Source: Nemertoderma westbladi
Taxonomy: Eukaryota; Xenacoelomorpha; Nemertodermatida; Nemertodermatidae
Assembly (NCBI GenBank): GCA_032718475.1
Contig: JAUCBJ010001162.1
Span: 1 to 58,823, forward strand
Length of the DNA stretch: 58,823 nt
Direction: 5' to 3'
Shown: piece by piece, positions 9,801-19,760 of the stretch
Numbering within the stretch: the stretch's first letter is position 1
How the letters are laid out: the number at the start of each line of letters is the position of its first letter
Program-made: the position numbers and the translations under genes
Notes under the pieces: generated by a model
What the model saw: the letters and a program-made list of their open reading frames with translations, nothing else
What the model was told of the DNA's origin: nothing
Database searches by the model: none

Positions 9801-11526
9801 CTTATTCACTCCATGAGGCTGCCAAAGTACAAGATTATGCACTGGCTGGTCTTCACGGCGAAAGCAAAAGCGGAGGCGATTTTGTTCTAGTGTCAAGCTT
9901 GGAGGAACCAATGAGACACCTCCAATGATATATAGTGTCTGGTTGGAGATGTGTGCATTGTACTTGATACAATGAACCCGGCGTAGCATTCTTGTGAATG
10001 TGCCATCCAGAGATTTGGTGTCCTCACGCCGGGTTCACTGTGTCAAGTACAATGCACACATCTCCAACCAGACACTATATAACATTGGAGGTGTCTCATT
10101 GGTTCCCCCAAGCTTGACACTAGAACAAAGCCACCTCCGATTTAGAGGACATTGTTTTCACCGTCAGGACCTGCCCGGCATCGACATTCAAGTTGCTTCA
10201 ATAAATAATTTGCGTCGTGACTGAAACTTCAATTGTAATAGGTTAAAAATCCCCACACAGACCCCTCACATTCATTACTTGTAAATTGATATCCCATCAC
10301 AGTTGAAAAGGAATGATTGTAGCCGCTTCTGTCAAAGCATCGAGGAAGTTATCAACATTTCGCGCAATTGGAACCCGTACAATTTCCGTAGGGCCATCAT
10401 GCATGTGCCGACATAACAAAGAACGAATCCGAGCTGCAACAACCGAAGCCATGCAAGCTGGGTATGGGTGCTGCTGAGTGAAACAGGTTTCCCACCCAGG
10501 CAAGTATACGTTATACAACTGTTGTTGCAAAAGATAGCAACTTTAAGTTTGATATAACATTCTGCTTGCCACTGATTGATTATGGAGTAATTCTAATTTC
10601 CATTATTTCGTAGAAAGAAGGACTTATGTACTTTTTTCATATATAATTACATTAAAATGATAAAATTAAACACAATTAATAAAAATACATTACGTTTTTT
10701 TGAATCCATACCACATCTTTCTTCCACGTATCCTTTTGCTTGCTTCTCTACTCTGGTGGTACAGTTGCACTATAATAATATAAATAATTTATGTTAAAAC
10801 AACAAATTAATATATTTCAATACAATAATTATTGTTGTTGACTGGTGTTACTGGTAATCAAGCAATGAATATGAGATGTTTCTGAGCTTGGTTTTCCGTA
10901 TATTAATTTCGCAGCATTGTTGTACTTTAATTAATTGGCGTGAAGGTTAACTAACATTTTCGAGATGAACTCATTACGTTGATATACTTACAGTGGGTGT
11001 TGTTCTCCGATTTTCTCGGTTTGTTTCTAATAAACCTGAATGTCCAGCATCATCGCTAACTGCCATATAATCGAATATATCAGTTGATATGAAGTCGAAC
11101 TCGCCAACATCCTCTTTGTAGGCCCCATTTAACTGGCACGAGAATAGGGTCGTCATCTCATCATTATTCCGATAATTAATTGATTTACATTGATGATTAC
11201 TGAAACAAAGATAATATCGGTAGAAAGTGAACAAAGATAATGTGAAAGTATTATCTCGAAACCAGTCATTAAGTTTAGATTTAAATACTAAGTTTTATTA
11301 ACCTGGAACACATTCTCGCGCAATGAATTCTGGAGACAGTTTTGTAAACATTCCTAATTGCATGGTTAACCAGCATGTGTCGAGGGAAAGATCCGTGGGG
11401 CCCATTTCCGAATGTGACGGAACGTTGGCATGTGAGCGATTGCGGATTTACGTGCTCTCCTATTGTTTCGAGAACAACAACAACTGCATATAGAATTAGT
11501 TCAAGGGAAAACGCACTCGAATACAT
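6751..11526 (-). CDS. Secreted modular protein: signal peptide, PAN/apple, Cys-rich exon, W-x2-W (TSP1-like) domain, calcium-binding EGF (5 exons rebuilt, 3' end not found)
   Basis: I rebuilt this minus-strand gene from splice sites: 11526-11303, 11199-10992, 10769-10694, 7607-7437 and 6873-6751. The phases agree (2, 0, 1, 1, 1), giving 267 codons without a stop. The protein opens with a hydrophobic signal ([14 protein letters not shown], residues 8-21). A PAN/apple-like domain follows (about residues 34-110) with [22 protein letters not shown] and SCQLN in the family's usual order. Next come a short Cys-rich exon, a domain starting GEWVEW with five Cys, and a calcium-binding EGF (DTDEC...GSFYCSC). 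PAN and EGF modules mediate extracellular protein or carbohydrate contacts; the partner is unknown. Introns contain a TTAA-flanked MITE and a scrambled LINE. The last EGF exon has a clean donor, so more exons are expected, but I see none before the left-hand retrotransposons. The gene may continue outside the window or be truncated. Confidence 0.65.
6874..7436. other. Intron between TSP1-like and EGF exons
   Basis: AT-rich; no further exon recognised. An open frame at 7064-7414 on the plus strand has no recognisable features and is probably chance. Confidence 0.5.
7437..7607 (-). CDS. Exon 4: W-x2-W, TSP1-like domain
   Basis: Acceptor ccttattgcatag|AT and perfect donor TATG|gtgagt. The exon is 171 bp, phase 1-1, typical of extracellular module exons. 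It encodes [16 protein letters not shown], then C-x-K and [13 protein letters not shown]. The W-x2-W start and following Cys resemble thrombospondin type 1 repeats, but only five Cys are visible, so the family call is tentative. Confidence 0.55.
7805..9321. mobile_element. piggyBac-like non-autonomous element (MITE) flanked by TTAA
   Basis: Left end TTAA|TCCACGCAGTACCAT (7805-7823); right end ATGGTACTGCGTGGG|TTAA (9303-9321). The termini are inverted repeats differing at one base, and TTAA at both sides is the piggyBac-type target duplication. GTGGGTCAAA-like motifs recur just inside each end. The interior has no transposase; it carries a G-run at ~8300 and an older repeat (~8560-9230) also seen at 57660-58610. 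Confidence 0.7.
8560..9230. repeat. Interspersed repeat, copy 1 (CGGCGAG...GTCCGTCTGTCC family)
   Basis: Begins CGGCGAGC and has a short GTCCGTCCGTC stretch. Its end (TTTGTGATAGAATTGCTTAA...CTGCGCAAAGGCCCCATGG...CGTGTTCTC) matches bases 58500-58600 in order and spacing. Non-coding. Confidence 0.45.
9487..10165. mobile_element. Scrambled RTE-like LINE fragment with an internal inversion
   Basis: Bases 9487-9627 match the LINE C-terminal region on the plus strand ([13 protein letters not shown]...MLRRV). Bases 9628-10025 are the same region on the minus strand, down to the TAG-type 3' end at 9628. Bases 10026-10165 resume on the plus strand with RRVHCVKYN, next to where the first part stopped. 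The two plus-strand parts are almost collinear around the inverted piece. Confidence 0.8.
10297..10530 (-). other. Unrecognised minus-strand open frame inside the modular gene
   Basis: A ~75-codon open stretch containing [16 protein letters not shown] and [15 protein letters not shown], with coding-like composition. I found no splice pair that joins it in phase to exons 3 and 4, so it is left out of the model. It could be a remnant of a pseudogene or mobile element. Confidence 0.25.
10694..10769 (-). CDS. Exon 3: short Cys-rich linker exon
   Basis: Acceptor attattatag|TGC and donor C|gtaatg. Its 76 bp encode [10 protein letters not shown]...ERCGMD and change the phase from 0 to 1, exactly what the next exons need. 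It was found only from phase and splice sites. Confidence 0.45.
10992..11199 (-). CDS. Exon 2: second half of PAN domain
   Basis: Acceptor ttgtttcag|T at 11200 and a strong donor ACT|gtaagt. Splicing from exon 1 gives [17 protein letters not shown], which has the Cys spacing and the (S)xNY motif typical of PAN domains. The exon ends in phase 0. Confidence 0.65.
11303..11526 (-). CDS. Exon 1: signal peptide and first half of PAN domain
   Basis: ATG at 11526-11524 is followed at once by a hydrophobic stretch. The exon ends TGTTCCAG|gttaat, leaving phase 2. [20 protein letters not shown] and HCARMC are in the positions expected for a PAN/apple N-terminal half. Confidence 0.65.
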
Positions 11527-11650
11527 CACAAGCACACGTTTATATTATTTCCAAAGCATGTGCATAATACAGTAGTTTTATTGCAAAATTTAATCATAAA
11601 TTTTATCAGCGTTGCCAATAACAACGATTTGATATAAAGCACATTATAAG

Positions 11651-12203
11651 AATAATTATATTTATTTATTATCAAGCACGTTAAGTAAAAAACCTTACCG
11701 GTAGGTGTGTTGGTTCCAAAGTATGTAAAAAACTAAAAAGCAACAGGACCTAGATGTTGCATGCAATCAGTGATCAGCTGACAGTAGCCATCTGATCGGT
11801 AGGTTTCGCCCCGCAGCTGAAGGCATTCTCAGGAGGCTAAGCCAGGAAATGTAGAGAGAAATTCACAAAGGGAGACAGAACGAGTATTGAAATGAAGAGA
11901 GAGGTCTGTAGGTAACTAGCCACTGGGAAGCAGCACCACATACTTACGCCAATCACGTTTCTGCTTGTTGATAGCGGGCTTGCGTGTTTGAATGTAATAC
12001 ATTGCAAGCTTTTGCAAGACTGGCCGCCATGGGTGTCTAGCAATTACTTTGAAATGTTTAAACAATTCACGGCACTCCACGTGTATTGGGATCGCCGCGG
12101 TGCGTCTAGGTCCTGTTGCTTTTTAGTTTTTTATATACTTTGGCACTGACATACCTACCGTTTTTTACTTAACGTGCTTGATAAATAAATAAATATAATT
12201 ATT
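11651..12203. mobile_element. Penelope-like element (PLE) remnant in a foldback arrangement
   Basis: On the minus strand, 12040-11916 encodes the PLE C-terminus (RKPAINKQKRDWRKY...LLPSG, stop at 11916-11918), followed by a PLE 3' UTR down to ~11651. Bases ~12100-12203 carry the last ~105 bp of the same 3' end in plus orientation, making a ~105-bp inverted repeat. The coding part matches the copy at 50500-50587. Penelope-like elements often insert with inverted or tandem partial copies. Confidence 0.7.
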
Positions 12204-13697
12204 GGTTTTCAAGCTTCTCCTTCACATTATAACACTAGAGGAAAACATATCATATTAATGCTGCACATAATAGCGAAGTAATAGAGACTTCAGCTCTAGA
12301 AGAGTAACTTTACAAAGGATTGAACCTAAATTTGCAATTGCCCTACGGCTGTATCAATAGGCCTATATTGCTGCAGTGTATATTGATATGTTACTGCAAT
12401 ATATTGCTGCAGCAATATCAGCACTGTAACTATTAATTAATTTCAATACAACAGTAACTAACACGAACTACAGTAGCAGACTGAATCGGTGCAGGAATAT
12501 AAAAAATGCTTTCAATTTCTATAACTTGTTGATCTCATGGATATAATATTGTAATATTAGGTGTAATCGTTTTTCTGATGCCCTATTAATACCTATTATA
12601 ATATTTGATAATAATATATTGAGACTCAATTTTAACAAGAACATTTTTTTACAGTAACCGTTTCTTAATTTAGCAATTTTCGAGTGAAACAACATAAATA
12701 TTAACTTTATAGGGTGTAACTGTAATTGTTGAAAATACTTATACAATTATAATATTATACTTATACTAATTAATACTTATATAAAAAAAAACTTATTTTC
12801 ATTACAAGGTACTGCGCTGAGTAATTCCTATTTTATGGTTGTGCCTCATTATAATAACTATATAACTTAACTATTTTGCAGGTGTCAGGCTTTCCGTTAT
12901 ATTAAAAATTAATATTCGAAAGTCACTCATATTTAATCTCAAAATAGCGGCACCTGCTAACACCGGTAGTACCGTAATGAGGCCATTAGGCGACCTTTTA
13001 TAATAACTGATTACCAAGGTGCAAATATATTCATAATTAATAATTAAATTATAGTAGATAAAAGATAGATAGATAGATGGGCGGGGAATCGGGTTAGGAT
13101 AGGGTTACCTGGGGTGAAGCGGGGGGAAAAGTACGTGTTTTCCTTCCCGTGGATGGGCGAGTGGGGGGCGTCATGAAGCCAGTGGTGTTGAAGTTCAAGA
13201 ATGCTTTGGACCAATGGAGATTATCTGTGGGGATATCGACGAAGAGTGGGTTAAACTTAGAAAAAATACTGGTGAGGAAGAGGGAACAAACAGATTGGAG
13301 AGGGAACAGGCCGTGTGGTAGGCCTCGGTGTACAGGATTTGGGGGTCTCCCACCTACCGGCGGGGCAGAGGACCGGTCATTCCTGACTGATGGAGGGACA
13401 GGAAAGTCTGAAGGTGGTACTAGCGGGGGTTTCAGGCTTTGGTGTACTGTGCTAGTGTCTAAATATCATGTATTATTGTTGATTTATATGTAACTTTATA
13501 ACCATCTACCTTGATATAGAGCCTAGAGCTGGAAATCGATCGGATTATAAAATAAATCACCGTTTAGTTCACGAGGGGAGTCCCCAGCGTTTAACTCATA
13601 AAAAAGAAAGCATCAGATTCGAAGGATTTACAATTCGGGAGGTAAAAGTTTGAAGCACTTGCTCTCACTGTTAGAGTGTGAGTAGCAGGGTCTTGGC
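12204..13697. other. No gene recognised; AT-rich then G-rich patch
   Basis: 12204-13060 is AT-rich with a CTGCAGCAATAT palindromic patch near 12370-12415. 13080-13480 is G-rich and holds a 114-codon open frame (13149-13493) with no recognisable domain and Gly-rich low complexity; I do not call it a gene. Confidence 0.4.
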
Positions 13698-14030
13698 CGG
13701 CTTTGCGACAGTTGGACCACACTGACACCCATTGGTTTTCATATGACACCCAATTATCTCCCATAGGGTGTCATTAGGTGTCATATGACACCCAATTATC
13801 ACCCATAGAGTGTCATTGGGTGTCATTGGCGGAGTGTCTGGGTGACACCTAATTGGGCTAATTAGACCCTAATTGACAGGTGTCATCAATTAATTAGTAA
13901 AATTAAACCCTAATGGATGTATTATAACAACTTATTAGTGTTTAATTGATTATCCTAATTAATCAGACCGAATATAGCGCCTTAACACACAATGGTTATC
14001 AGTGTTGTCCAACTGTCGCAAGCTGCCCTA
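13698..14030. mobile_element. Small MITE-like element with ~28-bp terminal inverted repeats
   Basis: The left end has TTGCGACAGTTGGAC near 13703-13717 and the right end its complement GTCCAACTGTCGCAA near 14007-14021, continuing to ~28 bp with a few mismatches. Inside are alternating direct and inverted copies of TGACACCCAATT and GTGTCATTGGGTG. No coding capacity. Confidence 0.65.
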
Positions 14031-14652
14031 GGGGTGTCATACTGTAAGAGACACCTCTTCCTTTTATTTATTGGTATTTATTTATTTTAAATTAATTAAT
14101 AGTATTACACTTTTACTTTATTTAATTGTATTACTTATTTAATTTATAAATTGATTTCTATTTTTAGAATTACCAATTAATAGTTTTATATATTACTTAC
14201 CGATTGACCTATGTTGTAATTATAAAAATCAATTTAGCTTTGAAACCAATAGATTAACACGCAACTGGCCCTTGCGTTACTTAGGGCCTCAATCTACAGT
14301 AATCCCCCTACTGCTACTTCATCTTAGCAAGGTTAATTAATTCGAGTTGATATAGCAGCTCAGAGGGCCCACTACAGTATAGGGGAATTATAATCCCCAT
14401 TCATTCTTTAACGCACTACAAGTCCTGTCATCATAAAGGGCCCCCACAGTTAATAATATCAGTAATAATTTTCAGTATACTGTGTAATTAAATAAGTCAT
14501 ATAATACAATAAGTCATTAATACATAAGTTATATACGGTTTATCTACAATTTATTTAATTTATTTATAATTATAACCCTAATTGTTCTATTATAATTTAT
14601 GTTTTATTATATCAAGCTATATATTTTTAATCTTTATTAATTTTCTTTGTGT
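14031..14652. other. No gene recognised
   Basis: AT-rich DNA with no open frame, clear repeat or RNA gene. Confidence 0.4.
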
Positions 14653-15239
14653 TGAGGTTTTCAAGGGCGCTGTTTCCAATGGTCCTACTCTCAAAACGAT
14701 CTATCCTATAATTAATTACATAATTCTGCGAGGCATGCATAATTAACAAATCTCATTTACCAGTTATCCTTAAAAACTATGAAGCTATATTGCATACGAG
14801 TTCTGAGCGGCGAAGAATGAGGCGAGATGTTGGAGACTTATTTAGGCATATTATTACAGCATTTTAAACCCTCAGTCTTATAGGAAAAGATCCTTGATGA
14901 GCGCTATATACAAATAACAGAGAGAAAATTTAACAAATCCTTTACTATAGCTAACACGATTTAAGCTCATGAAGCTCTAATTAAATTCAAGGCTATGGCT
15001 ATATTACGATTCTACCTCCCTCGCTGCAACGTAATGCTCAGAGCTGTCTGAAGTTCCCCAGTCTACCGCTAGAGGGCGAATTATCTGAAACTTAACATCT
15101 TCTCTAACTTTGTTATTTACAATACACTTAGGCTGAAACTTGGTAGGTATCTACTATGGCATAAGCTATACTTTACTGAGGAGGTTGATCGGCCCACAGT
15201 TCTCCAGTCTGCTGCTAAAAACTCGGATTTAAGACCCTA

Positions 15240-15720
15240 CTAGAGGCAGTACTAAAGTCTCGAGTTTTAGGTCTGAGGCAGATTCTGGGCCTCAGTGAAG
15301 CATAGTCTGGGCCTCAGTGAGGCATAGTCTGCGCCTCAGTGATGCATAGTCTGGGCCTCAGTGGGGTATAGTCTGGGCCTCAGTGAGGCATAATCTGAAT
15401 CTGAGTCTCAGAGGACCTGAGATTGAAGTTCTACATAGTCTGGGCCTCAGTGAGGCGTAGTCTGGGCCTCACTGAGGCATAGTCTGGACCTCATTGAAGC
15501 ATAGTCTGGGCCACAGAGGGGAGGGCCTCAGATTGAGGGTCTACATAGTCTGGGCCTCAGTGAGGCATAGTCTAGGCATCAGTGAGGCATAGTATGAGCC
15601 TGGCATAGTGTGGGCCTCAGTGAGGCATAGTCTGGGCCTCACTGAGGCATAGTCTGACCCTCAGAGAGGCATAGTCTGGGCCTCAGTGAGACATAGTCAG
15701 GGCCTCAGATTGAGGGTCTA
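15240..15720. repeat. Minisatellite, ~22-bp unit
   Basis: About twenty imperfect copies of CATAGTCTGGGCCTCAGTGAGG, lying inside the long-TIR element. Confidence 0.9.
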
Positions 15721-15848
15721 AGGCTTTCAAGCTGATCATTTGCTAAATGTATGCCTTATCAGTTCAAAAGATCACTGACCTAACCTCAAATTATCTATTA
15801 CGTCTTGATCCAACTTAGAGGCGACTAACAAGTTGCCCATTATGATGT

Positions 15849-15945
15849 TATTGGCTGCTTTACTCACATCTGCTCTCATATTGGCTGCTTTACTCGCATC
15901 TGCTCTCTGATTGGCTACTCCAATCTAAGTTTCCTCTATATAGAC
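15849..15945 (+). promoter_or_regulatory. Compact promoter: three ATTGG (CCAAT) boxes at exact 30-bp spacing plus TATA box
   Basis: ATTGGCTGCTTTACTC at 15850 and 15880 and ATTGGCTACTCC at 15910 place inverted CCAAT boxes exactly 30 bp apart. TATATA follows at 15937-15942, 23 bp after the last box. The arrangement is typical of an NF-Y/TATA promoter pointing right, toward the coiled-coil ORF. Transcription is inferred. Confidence 0.55.
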
Positions 15946-16279
15946 CCCTTGTTAACCGCTTTCCCATTCATTGTCACCGCCAGTCACTCTGAACGGTTCC
16001 TTTGTCCAAAGCTGATATACATGTCCATTTACAATATATTTAACTTTCTCAAACAAATCTCGATTGCCTAGTGAATTGCCCCCTTCTCGGCGAATGGTGA
16101 ACAGACTGAGTGCTTAGGTCACCTGCACTCGTTTTCGTAGCTTAGGAAGTCAGAACCGGAGTCATTGTTTTTGTTGATTCTGCTTTGGCTTGATTTCGCT
16201 TGATTAGCTTGATATGTGATAGCTTGATTAAATCTGTGTGTTCTATTAGAGAACACAAGCATATCAAAAAAAAGAAATA

Positions 16280-16840
16280 TACAAGCTATATATCTTTACA
16301 ATGATGAAGGAAGTGAAGGTCAGGAAGAAAGTGAGGAACAAGAAAATAAAGAAAGTGGTGAACAAGAAGATGAAGAAAGTGAATATCAGGAAAGTGAAGA
16401 AGAGGATAAAAATGATAATAACGAGAAAATATTGAGACAATTACTCGAAAATAAGAATACATTGCAGAAAATTATTAAACATTTGAAGGAAAATTAAGTA
16501 AATAAAGAGGTGACATGGACCCAAGTTCTAGGAAGTAAAATAAGAGAATGATGAAAATAAAGAAGAGATATTGAGACAGATATTAGGAAACAAAAATCAA
16601 TTGCGGAAATTTAATAAACAAATGGAAGAAAATGAAGAAAATAGAGAAGAGATATTAAGACATCGCCTTGGAAATAAAAGTAAATTATTGAAAATAAATG
16701 AACAATTGAATAAAATTAAGAAACAATTGAATAATGAGGAAGATGAAAGTGAAGAAAATCAACCAACTTTTACTCATTCTCGAGCACCTACTATGCGGAA
16801 CTCTCGTACTGTTTCTGCACGCGCAGGATATCGCCGATGA
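16280..16840 (+). CDS. Acidic coiled-coil protein with three copies of an ILRQxLxNKxxL module (exon structure unresolved)
   Basis: Two open stretches lie on the plus strand. The first (about 16285-16497) is very acidic (runs of E, S, Q) and ends with ILRQLLENKNTLQKIIKHL. The second (about 16551-16840) holds ILRQILGNKNQLRKFNKQM and ILRHRLGNKSKLLKINEQL, then an acidic stretch and a basic Ser/Arg tail ending SARAGYRR. The three modules share phase and length (~22-28 residues), so the gene grew by internal duplication and likely forms a coiled coil. The first stretch has no ATG of its own and a stop separates the two, so splicing or decay is needed. It lies downstream of the promoter at 15849-15945. 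Function unknown. Confidence 0.45.
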
Positions 16841-17503
16841 AATTTGTTTGTTTGAGTTCCTTTCATAATAGTATTAGGACAGGACTATTTATCCATAACA
16901 ATTATATTAGTATTAGGACTATTTATCCGTAATAAGTATTGCTATTAGGTCTATTTATTCATGAAATTATATGTTTTTTATAATATACTTTGGAAAATTA
17001 GTCGACTAAGTCATAATTTTCAAAACTTTAAATACGGGTTGACTTATTTTATAAAGTTAAGAAGAGGGAATCAATAGAGGCAACCTGAAGTCTAATCTCT
17101 TGGTCTTTACTCTCTAAACAAATGATATACTCTAATTAATTAGTTCACTAATTAACTAATTAATATGATTAATTAGAGCTTCGCGAGCTTAAATCGTGTT
17201 AGCTATAGTAAAGGATTCGTTAAATTTTATCTCTGTTATTTGTATATTGAGCTCATCAAGGACCTATTCCTATAAGACTGAGGGTTTAAAATGATGTAAT
17301 AATGTGCCTAAATAAGTCTCAAACATATCGCCTCATGCCTCGCCCCTCAGAACTCGAATGCATATACAGTAGCTTCATCTTTTTTTGGATAACTGGTAAA
17401 CGAGATTTGTTAATTATGCATGCCTCGCAGACTTAAGTAATTAATTATAGGTTATATCGTTTTGAGAATAGGACCATTGGAAACAGCGCCCTCGATAACC
17501 TCA

Positions 17504-18500
17504 GTCCTCAGTCCCTCAGTCCAGTCCTCAATGCGTTGGTCAGTCAATTTAAACTGGATAAATATGATGACATGGATCTAATTAATTCGTTCTTGTATTA
17601 CTGCAGTTAATCAGCTGGGATGCGATCTTAGCAATGGGAAACGTCGTTGCGTGGCGGCTGTTTACCAGGGACAAGATGATGTCATCCGGGTCAAATGTGT
17701 CACTAATTTCAACACACACGAAATTGCGATCTAAGACATATTTGGTCTTTACTAAAAATGAACATAATGATTTTGTATTTTTGAATATTGTTTATATTAT
17801 TGTGCATAACAGTGGCAAAATGTATTGTCTTTGTAGCTCATTTGTAGGAAATTCAATACTAGGCGATCTCGACTTATCCAATCTCCATGATCATTTGATA
17901 CAGTGTTTACATAGGAATGCGGTGAAAAATATTTTGGAGTGTACCATGCATCAGCGACAATGACCATGATTGAACACTGAGTAGGTGTTACTACAACTGC
18001 TACGAGAAATGTTATGAATTTTAGTAATATCTGTATATCGAATATCTTGAAAAACCAATAATTTTGGTGTTATTTTTTATGTTTCTACACCTATAAATTC
18101 TAGTACAGTAATATCTGTATATCTAATATCTGGCAAAACCAGTAAATGGTGTTATTAGTTGTTTTTATACCTAATTAGTTTTAGAATAAATTTCGCACTT
18201 TGGGCTAACCCTGTAATTCTATAATAAAATAGCTTAGTATTTTTATATACCATGTCCAGTAATTTTCGTTGTTTTGGTGGCATGGAAGTCTTGATCTTGA
18301 TCTTTCCAAACACCCATAGAGGCAGAAATAACTGAAATGTTTTGTTAAATACCGGTATGTGTTTAACAGTTTTTTTCATTATACCTGTAACTAATTCTCT
18401 AGAAAATTACACATTTGATAAACTTAACAAAACTTGCAAATTCCTTAACTAATTTGATAGACTTGGAAGGCATTTTAAAATGGATGTTCTAAGCTTACTA
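17504..18500 (+). other. Coding-like fragment (17575-17735) in otherwise unannotated DNA
   Basis: After an acceptor-like TTGTATTACTGCAG (17583-17596) one frame reads GCDLSNGKRRCVAAVYQG and continues to FNTHEI before a stop. The Cys and final His are faintly like a FLYWCH-type zinc finger, which I cannot confirm. A second frame is open at 17634-17963 with no recognisable motif. The rest is AT-rich and featureless. Confidence 0.2.
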
Positions 18501-19300
18501 TGTTTTGCAAAGTACTTCTCACATTTTTGAACCGAATTACTTACAAGCATTTTCTAAATTAGTAAGGTATTATGGTCCGGGATGCCCAGGCCCAGGCCCC
18601 CCACCACTGACCCTGACCCAGGCCACCCACCACTCTAAATCCGGCCCTGTACCCACCCTGCCGCCATTGTTTTCGTATTTCTTCCATTTCTCTTTCTACA
18701 CTCGGTCTCGCTAGCACCTTTCTTTCTCCACCCTCTCTGCACTTTCTCCCCCTAACACCTTTTCCCTCTCCGTGGTATTCTCTCCCCCCTCCCACTACCA
18801 CCAAGACATTCACCTCCCATCTCCCCCCTCTCGCCTCTCCCACTACCCCCACCCGGCCATTCACCCTAGTTCCTTCACTGAACCCACATGGGGCGTGTAT
18901 AATTAACATGAATAATGCATTCCATTAGGATTAATTGCTTCAAAGCACGGGAAGCAAAAAAATAAGATCAATAATGTAGCTTTAACTTACAGTGAAGTAA
19001 TAATGTAGTATTACACTGTGATATACATAAAACATTAATCATATTATACACGCTACACACTGAATTGTTATACTAAGTATAACGATTTACAGGTTAGATT
19101 CTCTCCGTTGTATTTTGGTACACTATAACTTTTGCGATTTATCTTATGATTTATGTAACAGCCAACTGACAAAATAAAAGAACAGATAAGCAGTGCCGGA
19201 AGGACATTAGGGCACAGAAACTGGCAGATTCTTCGCGAATTTCGCAAACGTCGCGAATTTCGCAAACATCGGGAATTTTTTCTACAATGTTGACTCCTTA
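18501..19300. other. C-rich low-complexity tract and AT-rich DNA
   Basis: 18570-18880 is C/T-rich low-complexity sequence; open frames on either strand there follow from composition. Near 19212-19270 there are three copies of an ~18-bp TTCGCGAATTTCGCAAAC motif. No gene. Confidence 0.4.
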
Positions 19301-19336
19301 ATTAAGTAAAAGGGTCCCAAATAAGTTTTTTAACCT

Positions 19337-19540
19337 TTAATTTTTATTTGTTTCTGAGTGCTTTTTTATATAGATGAATGTTCTAGAACCTTAGTAAATA
19401 TTTTTTTGTGGTATGTAGTGTTTTTTTTTTTACTAGCTAGTATTTTACAAAAATCATATTGTTTTTGAGTGTTTTTTTTATATTAGTGAATGTTCTAGAA
19501 CCTTAGTAGATTTTTTATGGTAGCTAGTATTTTTTACTAT
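19337..19540. repeat. ~120-bp tandem duplication, T-rich
   Basis: Two copies sharing GAATGTTCTAGAACCTTAGTA, then a T-run and TAGCTAGTATTTT. The central TTCTAGAA resembles an inverted heat-shock-element pair, which may be coincidence. Confidence 0.6.
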
Positions 19541-19612
19541 AAAATACTTCGAGGAGAAATTTAAAAGTGACAAATTCTTCATATAAAAATTTCAATAAAT
19601 TTTCTTGAGCGT

Positions 19613-19760
19613 GTTGTCGGCTGTTAATTGTCTGCTGTCGGTTATATGCTGTCGGTTGTTTAGTGTCGGTTGTCCGCTGATGGTGACCGGTAATCAGTTG
19701 TCTGCTGTCAATCATCTGTTGTCGGTTATCTGCTGTAGCTTGGCTGCTTTTGGTTGTCGG
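19613..19760. repeat. Short tandem repeat of TGTCGGTTG(T)CTGC type
   Basis: Around ten degenerate copies of a 12-20 bp GCTGTCGGTTAT motif. Non-coding. Confidence 0.6.

Larger units (their letters stand above)
14653..17503. mobile_element. 2.85-kb element with ~340-bp terminal inverted repeats
   Basis: Left terminus 14653-14990 and right terminus ~17165-17503 are inverted copies, e.g. GGGCGCTGTTTCCAATGG at 14665 against CCATTGGAAACAGCGCCC at 17474, continuing through the AGCTATAGTAAAGGAT block to AGCTCTAATTAA. Between them lie a 22-bp minisatellite, a compact promoter and two acidic, Lys/Glu-rich open stretches. No transposase, integrase or polymerase is visible, so this looks like a non-autonomous long-TIR DNA transposon; the superfamily is unresolved. 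I could not define a target duplication because short CTCAGTCC repeats abut the right end. Confidence 0.65.

Noticed and set aside
13149-13493. 114-codon protein with RPCGRPRC
   Set aside because: Vaguely like a Penelope Cys motif but without neighbouring conserved sequence; Gly-rich low complexity.
14653-17503. Polinton/Maverick element
   Set aside because: Long inverted termini fit, but the unit is only 2.85 kb and has no polymerase B, retroviral-like integrase, protease or capsid genes.
18501-18909. Open frames in the C/T-rich tract
   Set aside because: Low-complexity sequence; no domain, splice signals or coding asymmetry.
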